Part shown: positions 27,164 to 37,370 of the stretch, in pieces | Position numbering within the stretch: the stretch's first letter is position 1 | How the letters are laid out: every line of letters begins with the position of its first letter | DNA from: an uncultured Lachnobacterium sp. | GTDB lineage: Bacteria > Bacillota > Clostridia > Lachnospirales > Lachnospiraceae | Direction: 5' to 3' | Length of the DNA stretch: 64,000 nt | Assembly: GCA_900546625.1 (NCBI GenBank) | Contig: URDU01000010.1 | Coordinates: 38,973-102,972 of the forward strand | Position numbers and translations under genes: made by a program | Notes under the pieces: model-generated | What the model was told of the DNA's origin: nothing | Seen by the model: the letters and a program-made list of their open reading frames with translations, nothing else | Database searches by the model: none

Positions 27164-27559
27164 TTAGCTGCGTCTCACGAACTGCTCACGGCACTTCGGA
27201 CATGTAATGCAGATCTTGCCATGTCCTCTTGGCACCCTGACATCCTGCTTGCACATAGGGCACTTGAAAAACTTGTACTGCTTCCTCTGTGCAAAGCGCT
27301 TTTTCCTGCGTTCAGCCTTTACAGTCCACTCATACCTGGCATTTAAAAACTTCTGATTCTCTGCATATCGCTTGCTTACATTCCTCGAAAATACACGAAA
27401 ATACATATGTATCATCAGTCCTATTGCCAGTATATCAAGTATCGCCGACCTTGTAAATATTGAAACCACAAGTAATATCATTACTACCCATGACTCAGCC
27501 CTTGCAAGCTCGTCCATACCGTTTCTTCCATTCATAAATCTGATAAATTTTTCTCTCAT
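27164..27559 (-). CDS. Small membrane protein with C-terminal zinc ribbon
   Basis: 131 residues. Two closely spaced hydrophobic segments (about 24-55) form a membrane hairpin; a basic linker follows, then a C-terminal zinc ribbon made of CPMC and CPKC pairs (about 99-123), with sequence VRVPRGHGKICITC. Such small proteins accompany DUF5685/J-domain operons; function is unknown. First gene of the operon, behind a good promoter divergent from rnpB. Confidence 0.75.
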   Translation of the reverse strand: MREKFIRFMNGRNGMDELARAESWVVMILLVVSIFTRSAILDILAIGLMIHMYFRVFSRNVSKRYAENQKFLNARYEWTVKAERRKKRFAQRKQYKFFKCPMCKQDVRVPRGHGKICITCPKCREQFVRRS

Positions 27560-27603
27560 ATTGCCGCCTCGCCCTATATTTCCTAATTTGACTTTACAAT
27601 ATT

Positions 27604-27632
27604 AAGATAATATTGAAAATAAAAACCGTCAA
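27604..27632 (-). promoter_or_regulatory. Promoter of the zinc-ribbon/DUF5685/J-domain operon
   Basis: On the minus strand -35 TTGACG (27627-27632), 17 bp, -10 TATCTT (27604-27609), about 45 bp before the first start codon. Confidence 0.6.
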
Positions 27633-27692
27633 TAGACCTATCGTCTTTTAAGAAACATTTTATATTTCGTTTATTAAAGTTGGCAAAAGGGC

Positions 27693-27721
27693 TTGATTTT
27701 TGGAAAAATGCTTGGTATATT
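27693..27721 (+). promoter_or_regulatory. Promoter of rnpB
   Basis: -35 TTGATT (27693-27698), 17-bp spacer, -10 TATATT (27716-27721), placing the start a few bases before the P1 helix of RNase P RNA. Confidence 0.65.
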
Positions 27722-27731
27722 AAATAAATAT

Positions 27732-28067
27732 GCAGGACAGGTGATCGCGGCTGCAGGTGTCGAAAGACCGCAGGTGAGGAAAGTCCGGGCTTCATAGGGC
27801 AGGATGCCGGTTAACGGCCGGTGGAGGAAACTCTAAGGACAGTGCAACAGAAATATACCGCCACTTTTGTGGTAAGGGTGGAATGGCAGTGTAAGAGACT
27901 ACCGCCTCGCTGGTAACAGGGAGGGCACATGTAAACCCCATCCGAAGCAAGACCGAAGCAAAGCTTTGACGTGGCCCGCCAGCTTTAGGTAGGTCGCTTG
28001 AGGCGTCTGGCGACAGGCGTCCTAGATAGATGATCACTCAACGACATAACCCGGCTTATCGTCCTGC
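27732..28067 (+). ncRNA. rnpB: RNase P RNA, A-type
   Basis: Catalytic RNA that trims the 5' leader of tRNA precursors. P1 is formed by GCAGGAC (27732-27738) and GTCCTGC (28061-28067). The conserved core GAGGAAAGTCCGGGCT lies near 27774, with AGGGCAGG and GCCGGTTAACGGCCGG after it. The 3' half has GAGGGCACATGTAAACCCC-like CR sequence, and the terminal ACATAACCCGGCTTATCG pairs back to the core. The arrangement is ancestral type A, usual in Clostridia, rather than the B type of Bacillus. Ends are estimated from P1. Confidence 0.95.
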
Positions 28068-28118
28068 TTATTTTAATAATTTAAAGCCTATTGGCGTTTC
28101 GTAAAGTGACTTATTATG

Positions 28119-28150
28119 AAAATGCAACTGAGATATCTCAGTTGCATTTT
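28119..28150. terminator. Bidirectional terminator between rnpB and hydrolase gene
   Basis: AAAATGCAACTGAGATA pairs with TCTCAGTTGCATTTT in a near-perfect stem rich in A on one side and T on the other, so it can serve both rnpB and the converging minus-strand gene. Confidence 0.75.
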
Positions 28151-28166
28151 GTTTTCCCGGTAACTA

Positions 28167-28979
28167 TTATTTGCTGTTGTATGTAATAAAGTCTACTACC
28201 ATCTCTATCTGCTCCTCTAAAGCTATTTCAGGTGTACCGTCCCCCTTTTGCAGACCATAGCTGCCAAAATAAGAATGGCACCCGCCATCAATGACATACT
28301 CATATGTTTCCTCAGGCAGGTTTGAGCGGTATTTGCGGTATTTATCCATATCAAGCACACCGTCTTTAGAGCCATACACACTAAAAACCCTAAGAGCTGA
28401 ATCTGACAGGTCAGCAGTCGAATATGCTGCAAAAAGAAACAGTCCGTCAAACTCATCTGCATGCTTTGACGCATATTCTGCTGCCATGGCACCGCCTAAG
28501 GAGTGACCTCCTATGTACCATTCCTGTATGGATGGGTATATTTCCTTGTATTTTTCAATGATACCGTCTGCTGCATTTTTGTCCAATACAGCGAGATTGC
28601 CCGGCATGTGTACAAGTATGCACACATAATCGTTCTTTGCAAGCTCATGCATCAGCGGCGCATACGCCGTGTACTGCACCCTGCCTCCCGGATAGAAAAT
28701 AAGTGCCTTTGTGGCCTTTTCCTTATCCTGTGGTGCAAAGGTTATCGTATAATTCTTAAGCTTTAAATCATACCGGGTGGCCTGTATACGCTTGTCCTTC
28801 TTTTCAATGGTAACAGCAACCTCTCTGTCCGAATCGATTGCAGCCTCCGCAATCGATTCTGCGTGATAATAATTCCCCACATAACAATTTACGGCAATAC
28901 CGCCAATAGCCATGACTGCAATTGCCACAAGCAGTATTCTATACACAGCCGGAATACGGGGTTTTTTAGTTTTATACAT
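28167..28979 (-). CDS. Membrane-anchored alpha/beta hydrolase
   Basis: 270 residues. One N-terminal transmembrane segment (about 13-32) tethers an alpha/beta-hydrolase fold to the outer face. The nucleophile elbow GGHSLGGAMAAEYA holds the catalytic Ser. VYGSKDGVLD carries the probable acid and DGGCHSYFGSYG the His. The pattern matches small lipase/esterase-like hydrolases; the substrate is not deducible. It overlaps the nucleoside kinase gene by 8 bp, with AGGAGGAAG inside that gene's end, so it is the last cistron of the dgt-dnaG-rpoD operon or a coupled pair. Confidence 0.85.
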   Translation of the reverse strand: MYKTKKPRIPAVYRILLVAIAVMAIGGIAVNCYVGNYYHAESIAEAAIDSDREVAVTIEKKDKRIQATRYDLKLKNYTITFAPQDKEKATKALIFYPGGRVQYTAYAPLMHELAKNDYVCILVHMPGNLAVLDKNAADGIIEKYKEIYPSIQEWYIGGHSLGGAMAAEYASKHADEFDGLFLFAAYSTADLSDSALRVFSVYGSKDGVLDMDKYRKYRSNLPEETYEYVIDGGCHSYFGSYGLQKGDGTPEIALEEQIEMVVDFITYNSK

Positions 28980-30729
28980 TAAAGCAACTTCCTCCTACAA
29001 ACTCACGAAGCAGTGAATTGTTTGGTATGCCGTCAGCCGGCATCGGAAGGAAGTAGTCTAGGAGCTTAAGCAGCCTCTTTGCCTCGAGATACTCAGGACA
29101 TTCTCTTTCTATGCCAAAAAGCAACGGCTCCGCATATACCTTGAGCACCGCAAGCTCATACACAAGTGCAGAGTTGAACATCACATCCGCCTGCTCCTGG
29201 AAAGGAAAGATATTCTCCCTTTCACCCTTTCTGACAGACGGCCACATGGCGATGGTCTCCATGGCATTGGTACCGCGTGTGCGTGCATCACGCACAATCC
29301 GGCGTATAAGCCTTTCATCTGTGGTAGAAAGTGGATTGTGCTCATCAATATTGAGCTGTGTGAGCGCCGAGATATAGATTTTGAACTTGTGCTCAGGCGG
29401 GATAAGCTGCGACAGCCTGTCATTTAAGCCGTGAATACCCTCTATGACTAGTATATCATCAGAGCCAAGCACCAGCTTTCTTCCGCGGTACTCTCTCTTT
29501 CCTGTCTTGAAATTGAAGGATGGCATATCAACAGCCTCTCCCTTAAGCAGTCTGTTCATATCCTCATTGAACAGCTTCACATCAATAGACTCAAGGCACT
29601 CAAAATCAAAGCTTCCGTCCGGATTCTTCGGACAAAACTCCCTGTCCACATAGTAGTCATCAAGGCTTAACGGATGTGGCTTTCTGCCCTTTGCGATAAG
29701 CTGGATTGACAGTCTGTTGGCAAACGATGTCTTGCCTGATGATGAAGGACCTGCTATCATGACAAATTTCTTCTTATCATCAGAAGCAATCCTTGCTGCA
29801 AGGTTTCCTATCTTCTGCTCCATCAGTGCTTCCTGAAGCAGCATGATTTCCTGACCTCTGCCTGCTGCAATCGCATCATTCAGCGAGCCTATCGTGCCGA
29901 TTCCAAGCATCTTGCTCCATTCCCTGGAATCATCCAGCGTGCGAAACAACTTATTGGATGTCTCAAGTGGCTCAACACTTCTGCTGTTAGCTCCCGGGAA
30001 AAGAAGCACAAAGCCATTCTCATACGGCACTATATCAAAATACCTGAGCATCCCTGTCGATGGTGCCATAAATCCATAGAAATAATCCACCACACCATCA
30101 AGCTCATAGAGATTGACTCTGGAGCTTCTCCTATAGTGCAATAGTCTCTCCTTGTCATGCAATCCCTTTTCCTTGAAAAGCTGCTCAGCATACTGTGTTT
30201 TTGCACTGTGCTTGGTGATTGGAAGGTCTTTTTCCACAAATGAGTACATGCTGCAGACTATCCTATCGATATCATGCTCTGTCACTCTTTGCACACTGTT
30301 TTCCCTGCCGCCTTTTAAGTCTGTACCTTCATCATGTTTTTCAGGACTATGTTTTTCCTGTTGGCTGTCCGCACACTCCGCTGCCTTCTCAAGCTGACAA
30401 TAATAGCCCTCACCGAGCGAATGCATCACATGAAGCTTTGCCATACTGCCATATACATCGTATATAGCCCTCTGCAGAAGCAGCACAACGCTCCTTCTGT
30501 AGGTACGCCTGCCATCTCTGTCGGCGGTTGTCACAAAGCTAAGCTCACAGTCACTTTTTATTTTCTTATTCAGTTCACGAAGCCTGCCGTTTACAATTCC
30601 AAGGATTATGTCATCCTCATAATAATCCTTGAAGCTGTCTGCTACTGCTTCTAAAGTATCATCTTCTGATGCTGTCACTGCCATGACCTGTCCATCGGGC
30701 AAGGTCACCTTCACACTATATTCCTGCAT
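28972..30729 (-). CDS. Nucleoside (uridine-type) kinase with N-terminal TGS-like domain
   Basis: 585 residues. Residues 1-65 (KVTLPDGQVMAVTASEDDTL) form a TGS-like domain as in threonyl-tRNA synthetase. A middle section resembles the synthetase second additional domain. The C-terminal kinase (from about 285) has P-loop AGPSSSGKTSFANRL, the Asp site SLDDYYVDRE and VLVIEGIHGLND, as in uridine kinase/phosphoribulokinase. Proteins of this layout are common in Clostridia and annotated as nucleoside kinases; the exact substrate is unproven. It overlaps trmK by 14 bp. Confidence 0.85.
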   Translation of the reverse strand: MQEYSVKVTLPDGQVMAVTASEDDTLEAVADSFKDYYEDDIILGIVNGRLRELNKKIKSDCELSFVTTADRDGRRTYRRSVVLLLQRAIYDVYGSMAKLHVMHSLGEGYYCQLEKAAECADSQQEKHSPEKHDEGTDLKGGRENSVQRVTEHDIDRIVCSMYSFVEKDLPITKHSAKTQYAEQLFKEKGLHDKERLLHYRRSSRVNLYELDGVVDYFYGFMAPSTGMLRYFDIVPYENGFVLLFPGANSRSVEPLETSNKLFRTLDDSREWSKMLGIGTIGSLNDAIAAGRGQEIMLLQEALMEQKIGNLAARIASDDKKKFVMIAGPSSSGKTSFANRLSIQLIAKGRKPHPLSLDDYYVDREFCPKNPDGSFDFECLESIDVKLFNEDMNRLLKGEAVDMPSFNFKTGKREYRGRKLVLGSDDILVIEGIHGLNDRLSQLIPPEHKFKIYISALTQLNIDEHNPLSTTDERLIRRIVRDARTRGTNAMETIAMWPSVRKGERENIFPFQEQADVMFNSALVYELAVLKVYAEPLLFGIERECPEYLEAKRLLKLLDYFLPMPADGIPNNSLLREFVGGSCFNV

Positions 30730-31459
30730 TTCTTATTGCCCCCATAGTCGAATATGCCGCCTCATTGTATGCCATCATCTCGTTTATCTGCTCGATTCTG
30801 TCCATGATAGAATCACTCATCTCCTGTGTCCTTAGCTGCTGCATGATGGCAGCCAGCTTGTGGTGTTCCCTGACTAGAAACTTTCGAAGCACCGGATTAC
30901 CGTTTTTGATAAGTACAGGTCCGTACAAATCGCATACAGTAACTGTCGTCTCGTCCATATTGTCCCATGCGGAATTGTCCGCACACGGCACACACCTGAA
31001 CATCGGATAGTATTTTCCGTCCTCTAAAATCATGTCCTCATCAACTATCTTATAGCCTGCGTTCCTTACATATTCACGGACTTTGCTCACTTCCGACTGT
31101 GGCTGCAGAATCAGCTCCTTTGCCGACCTGCACACTGTCTCCCCTGCGGTTAAAATGTGAATAACAAGCTCTCCTCCCATTCCTGCTATGACGATAGAGT
31201 CAACCTCTCCGTCATGTATCGCTTCAAGCCCATTGGAAAGCCTTGTGGTAATCTGCTCTGTCAGACCGTTTGCCCTTATATGCTCATTGGCGCGTTCAAG
31301 CGGTCCCTTATTTATATCAACAGCAATTGCTTTCGGTATTATATTACCCTGCACCAGGGCAATTGGCACATAGCCATGGTCGGTTCCCACATCACAAAGC
31401 GTGTAACCTGCCGTGACCATTGATGCCACTGCCTTCATTCTTCTGGATAGCCTAATCAT
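30716..31459 (-). CDS. trmK: tRNA (adenine22-N1)-methyltransferase
   Basis: Methylates N1 of A22 in the tRNA D-loop using S-adenosylmethionine. 247 residues. Motif I VCDVGTDHGYVPIAL, then AIAVDINKGPLERANEHI, and the catalytic-site stretch SIVIAGMGGELVIHIL are family hallmarks, with LILQPQSEVSKVREYV following. The C-terminal third is a helical coiled region. It begins one base after the rpoD stop and overlaps the kinase, the conserved Firmicute order rpoD-trmK. Confidence 0.92.
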   Translation of the reverse strand: MIRLSRRMKAVASMVTAGYTLCDVGTDHGYVPIALVQGNIIPKAIAVDINKGPLERANEHIRANGLTEQITTRLSNGLEAIHDGEVDSIVIAGMGGELVIHILTAGETVCRSAKELILQPQSEVSKVREYVRNAGYKIVDEDMILEDGKYYPMFRCVPCADNSAWDNMDETTVTVCDLYGPVLIKNGNPVLRKFLVREHHKLAAIMQQLRTQEMSDSIMDRIEQINEMMAYNEAAYSTMGAIRNAGI

Positions 31460-31460
31460 C

Positions 31461-32717
31461 TTACTCTAAGTAGTCCTTAAGCTTTCTACTTCTGCTTGGA
31501 TGACGAAGCTTTCTTAGTGCCTTTGCCTCAATCTGACGGATACGTTCACGTGTGACGTTGAACTCCTTGCCTACCTCTTCAAGCGTTCTGGCTCTGCCGT
31601 CCTCTAAGCCAAAGCGGAGTGTGAGTACCTTCTGCTCTCTCTCTGTAAGAGTGCCAAGCACTTCCTCAAGCTGCTCCTTAAGGAGTGTAAATGCCGCTGC
31701 ATCAGCAGGAACCGGTACATTATCATCCTTGATGAAATCACCAAGATGTGAATCCTCCTCCTCACCGATTGGCGTCTCAAGTGAAACAGGCTCCTGTGAT
31801 ATCTTGAGTATCTCACGCACACGCTCTACCGGCATGTTCATCTCCTTGGCGATTTCCTCCGGTGAAGGCTCTCTGCCAAGCTCCTGAAGGAGCTGTCTTG
31901 ATACACGGATAAGCTTGTTTATTGTCTCAACCATATGCACAGGGATACGGATTGTTCTGGCCTGATCGGCTATTGCTCTTGTAATAGCCTGACGAATCCA
32001 CCATGTGGCATATGTAGAGAATTTGTAGCCTTTCTTGTAGTCGAACTTCTCAACCGCCTTGATAAGACCCAGGTTTCCCTCCTGAATCAGGTCAAGGAAA
32101 AGCATTCCTCTTCCCACATATCTCTTTGCTATGCTGACAACAAGACGCAGGTTTGCCTCTGCAAGACGCTTTTTGGCATCGGCTCCCTTATCCACATCTC
32201 TCTGAAGCTTTTTGATTTCTTCCTTTATCTCAGCCTTTTCCTCTTCTGATGCACCATCAAGGCGGCCCTTTAACACATTGATTTTCTCGGTTGCTACAGC
32301 TCCGTCCTCCATGTTCTGGGCGAGCTCAATCTCCTCATCCGCTGAAAGAAGAGGTACCTTACCGATTTCCTTCAGATACATACGGACAGGGTCCTCAACG
32401 CTGACTCCCTCCGGTACTGAGAGGTCTATCTTTTCAACCTCTACCTCATCCTCATCGTCGAGTATGATATCATCATCCACGTCATCGTCATTGCTGATTT
32501 TAAGTACGTCTATGCCGTTTTGCTCGAGATAATCAATTACCATCTCAAACTTCTCCGGATCCAGATTTAAGTCCTTGAAAAAATCTGCAATCTCCTGATA
32601 CTCAAGCATGTTCTTTTTCTTTTTTCCAAGCTCAAGAATCTCAATAAGCTTCTGCTGGAATTTCAGTTTCTGCTCCTGCTCCTGTGCCATGTCTTTTTGT
32701 TCCTTTTTCTTTGCCAT
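31461..32717 (-). CDS. rpoD: Primary sigma factor RpoD (SigA)
   Basis: 418 residues. An N-terminal region of about 110 residues ends in a strongly acidic stretch ([19 protein letters not shown]). Region 1.2 is [17 protein letters not shown]. Regions 2.1-2.4 include [20 protein letters not shown] and [20 protein letters not shown]. Region 3 is [14 protein letters not shown]. Region 4.2 has [20 protein letters not shown]. The ATG at 32717 follows AGAGGAAAATAAA and lies 13 bp past the dnaG stop. It directs transcription from promoters like the TTGACA/TATAAT sites seen throughout this window. Confidence 0.97.
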   Translation of the reverse strand: MAKKKEQKDMAQEQEQKLKFQQKLIEILELGKKKKNMLEYQEIADFFKDLNLDPEKFEMVIDYLEQNGIDVLKISNDDDVDDDIILDDEDEVEVEKIDLSVPEGVSVEDPVRMYLKEIGKVPLLSADEEIELAQNMEDGAVATEKINVLKGRLDGASEEEKAEIKEEIKKLQRDVDKGADAKKRLAEANLRLVVSIAKRYVGRGMLFLDLIQEGNLGLIKAVEKFDYKKGYKFSTYATWWIRQAITRAIADQARTIRIPVHMVETINKLIRVSRQLLQELGREPSPEEIAKEMNMPVERVREILKISQEPVSLETPIGEEEDSHLGDFIKDDNVPVPADAAAFTLLKEQLEEVLGTLTEREQKVLTLRFGLEDGRARTLEEVGKEFNVTRERIRQIEAKALRKLRHPSRSRKLKDYLE

Positions 32718-32730
32718 TTTATTTTCCTCT

Positions 32731-34503
32731 TTATTCTGGTATTTTTTGCAATTCTTCGAGTGCACGCTTATCCTCAATAATCCTCATCATGCCCTCCATA
32801 TCTGTAGGTGCCAGATGCTTTGAGCGGTAGTCTATGCTGTTTTGCTTGATACGGACAACGGTTTCCCTGAGTGCGGTTGCCTTGTCATTTTTGCCCTCCA
32901 CCTGATGGATTGTGGCATTGAAAAGCCCTGCCACCTCACGCTGCTCATCCTCATCGGTAAACATGCTTACTATCCTGGCGGGATTCACCGTATGTGTAGC
33001 CTCGTACTGTGAAAACACCTCCTGCGCCACCTTGTGGTACAGCTCCTCGGTAAAGTCATCTGCACTGATACGCCCCTTTATCCTGTCAAAAAGTGAATTG
33101 TCCTCTATGAGCCATGTGAGGAGAAGCTTCTGCGACTGCTTCATTCCATCCTCCTTTTTATTTTTCTCATTGATTCCACTTTTAAGCTTTGTCTGGGGCT
33201 TTACGATACCGCCCTTCATGGCCATACTGTTGACGAGCTTTCTTAGGTCGTCGTATGGTATGCTGTACTCTCTGGACACCGCCTGCGTGTAGTTTGTCCG
33301 CTCAAGCTCCTCGGTAAAACCAAGCAGCTTCTTTGCGATTTCATTATAAAATGCGGTTTTGGACTCGGGATCGTCCATATCATAGCCTGCCTGCATGATA
33401 CGTATCTGAAACATAAAGCTGTTCTCAGCCTTTTTGATACGCTCCTCATACTCCTGTGCGCCAAGCGCCTTGATAAACTCATCCGGATCCTTGTACGGCC
33501 GCATGTTAATGACCTTTGTTGTGATGCCTACCTCCTTGAGTATCGGAATCGCACGCAGCGCTGCCTTTACCCCTGCGCCATCACTGTCATATGTCAGATA
33601 CACCTCATTGGTGTATCTCTTTAATAGTGAGGCATGTCCGCTCGTGAGCGCCGTACCAAGCGACGCCACCGCATTGTCAAAGCCCGCCTGATGCAGCGCT
33701 ATGACATCCATGTAGCCCTCACACAAAAGGAGCTGATTTTTCCTCGTGCTCCTTGCTATATTAAGTCCGTAAAGATTACGGCTCTTATCAAATATCTTTG
33801 TCTCCGGAGAGTTTAGATACTTCGGCTCTCCGTCACCCATCACTCGGCCTCCAAAGCCTATGACACGGTTGTGCACATCCATAATCGGAAACATCGCACG
33901 ATTCCAGAACTTATCGTGCCCGCCTCTGACCTCATCTATCGTCACAAGACCGGTCTCCTTAAGTATCTCATCCTCATAGCCCTTGCTGCGCAGATACTTG
34001 TACAGATCATCGCTGTACTGGTCCGAGTATCCAAGCCCGAACTTCTGCATTGTCTCATCAGACAGCTCTCTCTTCTTGAAATACTCATGCGCCTTCTGTC
34101 CTCTCGGTCCCCGAAGCAGCATATAAAAATACTTTGCAGCCTCCTTATTTATCTCAAGAAGCTGCGTGCGCCTGTCTGCTTCCCGCCTTTGCGCTGAGGT
34201 CATCTCCTGCTTGGGAAGCTCTATTCCCACGCGGTCTGCAAGCTCCTGCATGGCCTCCGGAAAGGTGAAGTTCTCATACTGCATGAGAAACGTAAATACA
34301 TTGCCTCCGGCTCCACAGCCGAAGCAATAGTACATCTGCTTATTCGGTGAAACGGAAAAGGATCCCGTCTTTTCATTATGGAATGGGCATAATCCAAAAT
34401 AGGTACTTCCCTTTTTCTGAAGGTGCACGTAGCTTCCTATGACATCGACTATGTCATTTCGCGAACGTACCTCCTCTACAAGCTCGTCAGAGTAGTACGG
34501 CAT
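32731..34503 (-). CDS. dnaG: DNA primase
   Basis: Makes RNA primers at the replication fork. 590 residues. The zinc domain holds CPFH and CFGC (about 39-64). The RNA polymerase domain includes [19 protein letters not shown]. The TOPRIM metal site is [15 protein letters not shown] with YDSDGAG (about 255-315). The C-terminal helicase-binding domain has low similarity, as usual. AAGGGGATGATAAA precedes the ATG. It lies between dgt and rpoD in the Firmicute macromolecular-synthesis order. Confidence 0.96.
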   Translation of the reverse strand: MPYYSDELVEEVRSRNDIVDVIGSYVHLQKKGSTYFGLCPFHNEKTGSFSVSPNKQMYYCFGCGAGGNVFTFLMQYENFTFPEAMQELADRVGIELPKQEMTSAQRREADRRTQLLEINKEAAKYFYMLLRGPRGQKAHEYFKKRELSDETMQKFGLGYSDQYSDDLYKYLRSKGYEDEILKETGLVTIDEVRGGHDKFWNRAMFPIMDVHNRVIGFGGRVMGDGEPKYLNSPETKIFDKSRNLYGLNIARSTRKNQLLLCEGYMDVIALHQAGFDNAVASLGTALTSGHASLLKRYTNEVYLTYDSDGAGVKAALRAIPILKEVGITTKVINMRPYKDPDEFIKALGAQEYEERIKKAENSFMFQIRIMQAGYDMDDPESKTAFYNEIAKKLLGFTEELERTNYTQAVSREYSIPYDDLRKLVNSMAMKGGIVKPQTKLKSGINEKNKKEDGMKQSQKLLLTWLIEDNSLFDRIKGRISADDFTEELYHKVAQEVFSQYEATHTVNPARIVSMFTDEDEQREVAGLFNATIHQVEGKNDKATALRETVVRIKQNSIDYRSKHLAPTDMEGMMRIIEDKRALEELQKIPE

Positions 34504-34619
34504 TTTATCATCCCCTTACTGTTCTTTATGGTTGGTATCGCCCGGTGAGCGCGTCTGTAGTGCGGCACTTAGCTCTTACAACTGACTAACGCTTCGTTGC
34601 TAAGAGTCTGTATGAATTA

Positions 34620-35633
34620 TCAGTATCCGTCGATTTCCCATGCTACCGGCACGAAATACTCGTGGAACTTCGTGGTGGCATACTGATCTGTCATGCCTGA
34701 TATATAGTCGCATATGATGCGCCCCTTGTCATCACCCTGTCCGAGCATGACGAGGTACTTCTGCGGCAGCTCCTCTATATGCTCCATATAATAGAAGTAA
34801 AGCTGCTTGAGCATCGCCTTGGCTTTTTTCTCCTCGCTCTTTGCGACAGGATTGTTATAGAGGTTTGCGAACATGAATTTACGCAAATCCTGCATAGCCT
34901 GCGCGGACTCTTCTGACATGCATATGTCATCCTTTCCCATGCTGTTTGTGATGATATTGTGCACCATATGATTGAGCCTGGCCTTGGTGCTGTGTCCAAG
35001 CGTGTTCCTTATCTCAAGCGGTATATCCTCCTCACACAGAAGCTGTGCGCGTATTGCATCATCAAAGTCTGAATTTATGTAGGCTATCTTGTCTGAAAGC
35101 CTGACTATCTTGCCCTCTAAGGTGTGTGGCATGAGCGAGGTCTGGTGATTTAGCATGCCATCTCTGACCTCCCAGGTCAGGTTGAGCCCTGCTCCGTCCT
35201 TTTCGAGCTTTTCCACTATGCGCACACTCTGCTCATTGTGCTTAAAGCCGCCCTCGTATATCTCATTGAGGATGCGCTCACCCGCATGTCCAAACGGTGT
35301 ATGCCCCAGGTCATGCCCCAGCGCTATAGCCTCCACCAGGTCCTCGTTCAGTCTCAGTGCCTTGGCTATTGTCCTGGCATTCTGCGACACCTCAAGCGTA
35401 TGCGACATACGTGTGCGGTAATGGTCTCCCTTTGGTGTAAGAAATACCTGCGTCTTATTTTTCAGACGCCTGAACGCCTTGCTATGCAGTATCCGGTCCC
35501 TGTCCCGCTGAAAAACAGGCCTGATATCGCACTGCGGCTCTTCAAAGTCCCTGCCTCTTGAGTTGATGCTCAGACATGCAAACGGACTTAATATTTCCTG
35601 CTCACGTTTTTCTATCTGCTCGCGAATGGTCAT
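34620..35633 (-). CDS. dgt: Deoxyguanosinetriphosphate triphosphohydrolase-like protein
   Basis: 337 residues. HD-domain dNTPase that hydrolyses dNTPs to deoxynucleoside and triphosphate. Substrate and metal motifs: RRLKNKTQVF with YRTRMSHTLEVSQNARTIA (first His), HDLGHTPFGHAGE (the HD pair) and later IVRLSDKIAYINSDFDDA (final Asp). GGGGAGGCAGATAA precedes ATG. The 116-bp gap to dnaG holds a nested hairpin (CTCTTA/TAAGAG) without a clear T-run, so dgt and dnaG are probably cotranscribed. Confidence 0.93.
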   Translation of the reverse strand: MTIREQIEKREQEILSPFACLSINSRGRDFEEPQCDIRPVFQRDRDRILHSKAFRRLKNKTQVFLTPKGDHYRTRMSHTLEVSQNARTIAKALRLNEDLVEAIALGHDLGHTPFGHAGERILNEIYEGGFKHNEQSVRIVEKLEKDGAGLNLTWEVRDGMLNHQTSLMPHTLEGKIVRLSDKIAYINSDFDDAIRAQLLCEEDIPLEIRNTLGHSTKARLNHMVHNIITNSMGKDDICMSEESAQAMQDLRKFMFANLYNNPVAKSEEKKAKAMLKQLYFYYMEHIEELPQKYLVMLGQGDDKGRIICDYISGMTDQYATTKFHEYFVPVAWEIDGY

Positions 35634-35719
35634 TTATCTGCCTCCCCGCTGTCACAGTCGTTATATTCTGCTGCTATTTACATCCAAATGTAATAAGCAG
35701 CGTTACATTCCATCGATAG

Positions 35720-35752
35720 TGCTCTACACTAATTATGCTCTACACTAGTTAT
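35720..35752. repeat. Two tandem 16-bp repeats upstream of dgt
   Basis: TGCTCTACACTAATTA and TGCTCTACACTAGTTA follow each other head-to-tail, differing by one base, about 90-120 bp before the dgt start. They could be binding sites for a regulator of the replication/transcription operon. The rest of the 211-bp gap is A/T-rich with nothing assignable. Confidence 0.45.
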
Positions 35753-35844
35753 TATTCGACGTGATTTTTAAAATTCCTTTTTTTATTTTTATTTACTTTA
35801 TTTTATTTACTTCATTTTTCTTTCGGCAAAAACTAAATGGCACA

Positions 35845-37218
35845 TCAATTACCACCGAGCACATGGCGCAGCATCTGAAGCTGTCCTCCTGTGATTTCAT
35901 TGTCGTAGCTGCCATAGTAGAACTTATCGTCCTTAGCCAGTATACAGCCCACCCAGGTGCCCGCATGGCTGTCACTCTCTACGGCATCCTTCATGGATTT
36001 GTAGCCCTCTATTGTGAAATAAGCATCATAGTCCTTGAAATCTGCCGGATTTATTTTCACTGCACCAAAGGTATCCTCAAGGCTTTTTATGAAATCCTCA
36101 TCGCACTCCGTATAGCCCGTGACATCCTTGCTGTAGCGCGACTCCGACTGCCACTCCTCATCCCACATGAGAAAAACGCTGCAGTCCTTCCATGAATCGC
36201 TTTTTTCAACCACAGACAGCTTCTTGTATGAATTTGATGCGTTGCCCGCCATTTGTAAATATGTATCGTCACCGTTCTTATTCATATATAAGAGGTTCGA
36301 TGCGGCAAGCTCATAGTATCTGCTGCTATAGTCCTGATCCTTGTATACAATGTAGCCAAGCGGACTACCTGACTTAGCATAGTCAAGCTCTATGGATATC
36401 GGAATATACACCTTACTGTCATAAACCATAGGTCCAAGCCTGTCATCATTGGTAATGCAGCTTGCGACCCTTTCATACTCAGCCGGCTCGTTTGAAGGCG
36501 ACATGAAATATGTGTAAACAACAATAATTGCAATGACAACGACCGGCACAATGACTATTACAGCTTTTAATGTTTTCCTTCGAACCCTGCGTCTGTGAAT
36601 GCGCACTTTCCTGTCTGCATGCTCATCGCAATACCTGTATTTCACCAGTCTGTATACAACGAAAAGCTCCATCACAAACAAAAGCACAGCAAAGGCCATC
36701 ATACAGCCGGCCTGCCACATCACCTTGTGATTAACAAATTTCTTATCTACAAACCTAAGCGGTATGAGTATTATCGTCCAAAAAAGCGTATTTCCCAACA
36801 CATACCGTGCATATATTTTCCTGCTTTTTATTACGGTAAGCGGAAAAAGTGAAACAATCACTGTCAGCATGAGCACAATTGCAAAAAAATATCCCCATAT
36901 CTCTGACAGGGTTGAGCCGTACAGCGCCTTGAAATACTGCGCCGGACCAAGCTTTTTAATATTGCCCCAGCCTGAGTATTTTGAGATAAATAGCACTACC
37001 GTGCCGATAAACCATGTCAGTATATAGATGCCCATGTAGCATGCCATATTTTTCCTTGCAAAGCTGCCATATCTCATAACGGAATATGACACAAGCACCC
37101 CTGCAAGCACAGGAAATCCGCCCACTCTGCCAATCAAAAGATTTACATACTCCATAACAGCAAAGGACAAAACAAACACACATATTACATTAATATAAGA
37201 TAGATTCAATCTCTTCAC
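35845..37218 (-). CDS. Polytopic membrane protein of unknown function
   Basis: 457 residues, not recognised. The N-terminal half has about five hydrophobic helices (near 12-30, 35-52, 58-80, 108-128, 170-190). A very basic cytoplasmic loop follows (HADRKVRIHRRRVRRKTLK), then another helix (about 216-236). The C-terminal 220 residues are extracytoplasmic, soluble and Tyr/Asp/Ser-rich, with WKDCSVFLMWDEEWQSESR and GTWVGCILAKDDKFYYGSYD. It stands alone between tRNA-Leu(CAG) and dgt. No catalytic motif is visible; a sensor or transport-associated role would be guesswork. Confidence 0.7.
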   Translation of the reverse strand: MKRLNLSYINVICVFVLSFAVMEYVNLLIGRVGGFPVLAGVLVSYSVMRYGSFARKNMACYMGIYILTWFIGTVVLFISKYSGWGNIKKLGPAQYFKALYGSTLSEIWGYFFAIVLMLTVIVSLFPLTVIKSRKIYARYVLGNTLFWTIILIPLRFVDKKFVNHKVMWQAGCMMAFAVLLFVMELFVVYRLVKYRYCDEHADRKVRIHRRRVRRKTLKAVIVIVPVVVIAIIVVYTYFMSPSNEPAEYERVASCITNDDRLGPMVYDSKVYIPISIELDYAKSGSPLGYIVYKDQDYSSRYYELAASNLLYMNKNGDDTYLQMAGNASNSYKKLSVVEKSDSWKDCSVFLMWDEEWQSESRYSKDVTGYTECDEDFIKSLEDTFGAVKINPADFKDYDAYFTIEGYKSMKDAVESDSHAGTWVGCILAKDDKFYYGSYDNEITGGQLQMLRHVLGGN

Positions 37219-37342
37219 GCTGCAATCCCATCTCCATAATAATCAAATTCCTGTGACTGCTGTACCCCTCAGTGTGGCAGGCAACGGTTACAGACCATTA
37301 AAAGCCAAAAGGCTATAAAAAATATCTGCATAAAATAAAATA

Positions 37343-37363
37343 GGAAGCCGTTCACCGACTTCC
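37343..37363 (-). terminator. Terminator of tRNA-Leu(CAG)
   Basis: GGAAGCCG and CGACTTCC pair around TTCAC and on the minus strand are followed by TATTTTATTTT, 7 bp after the tRNA 3' end. Confidence 0.75.
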
Positions 37364-37370
37364 CTGTTAA

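Noticed and set aside
27792-28037. Open frame inside the RNase P RNA gene
   Set aside because: Antisense to conserved rnpB core sequence, no ribosome site.
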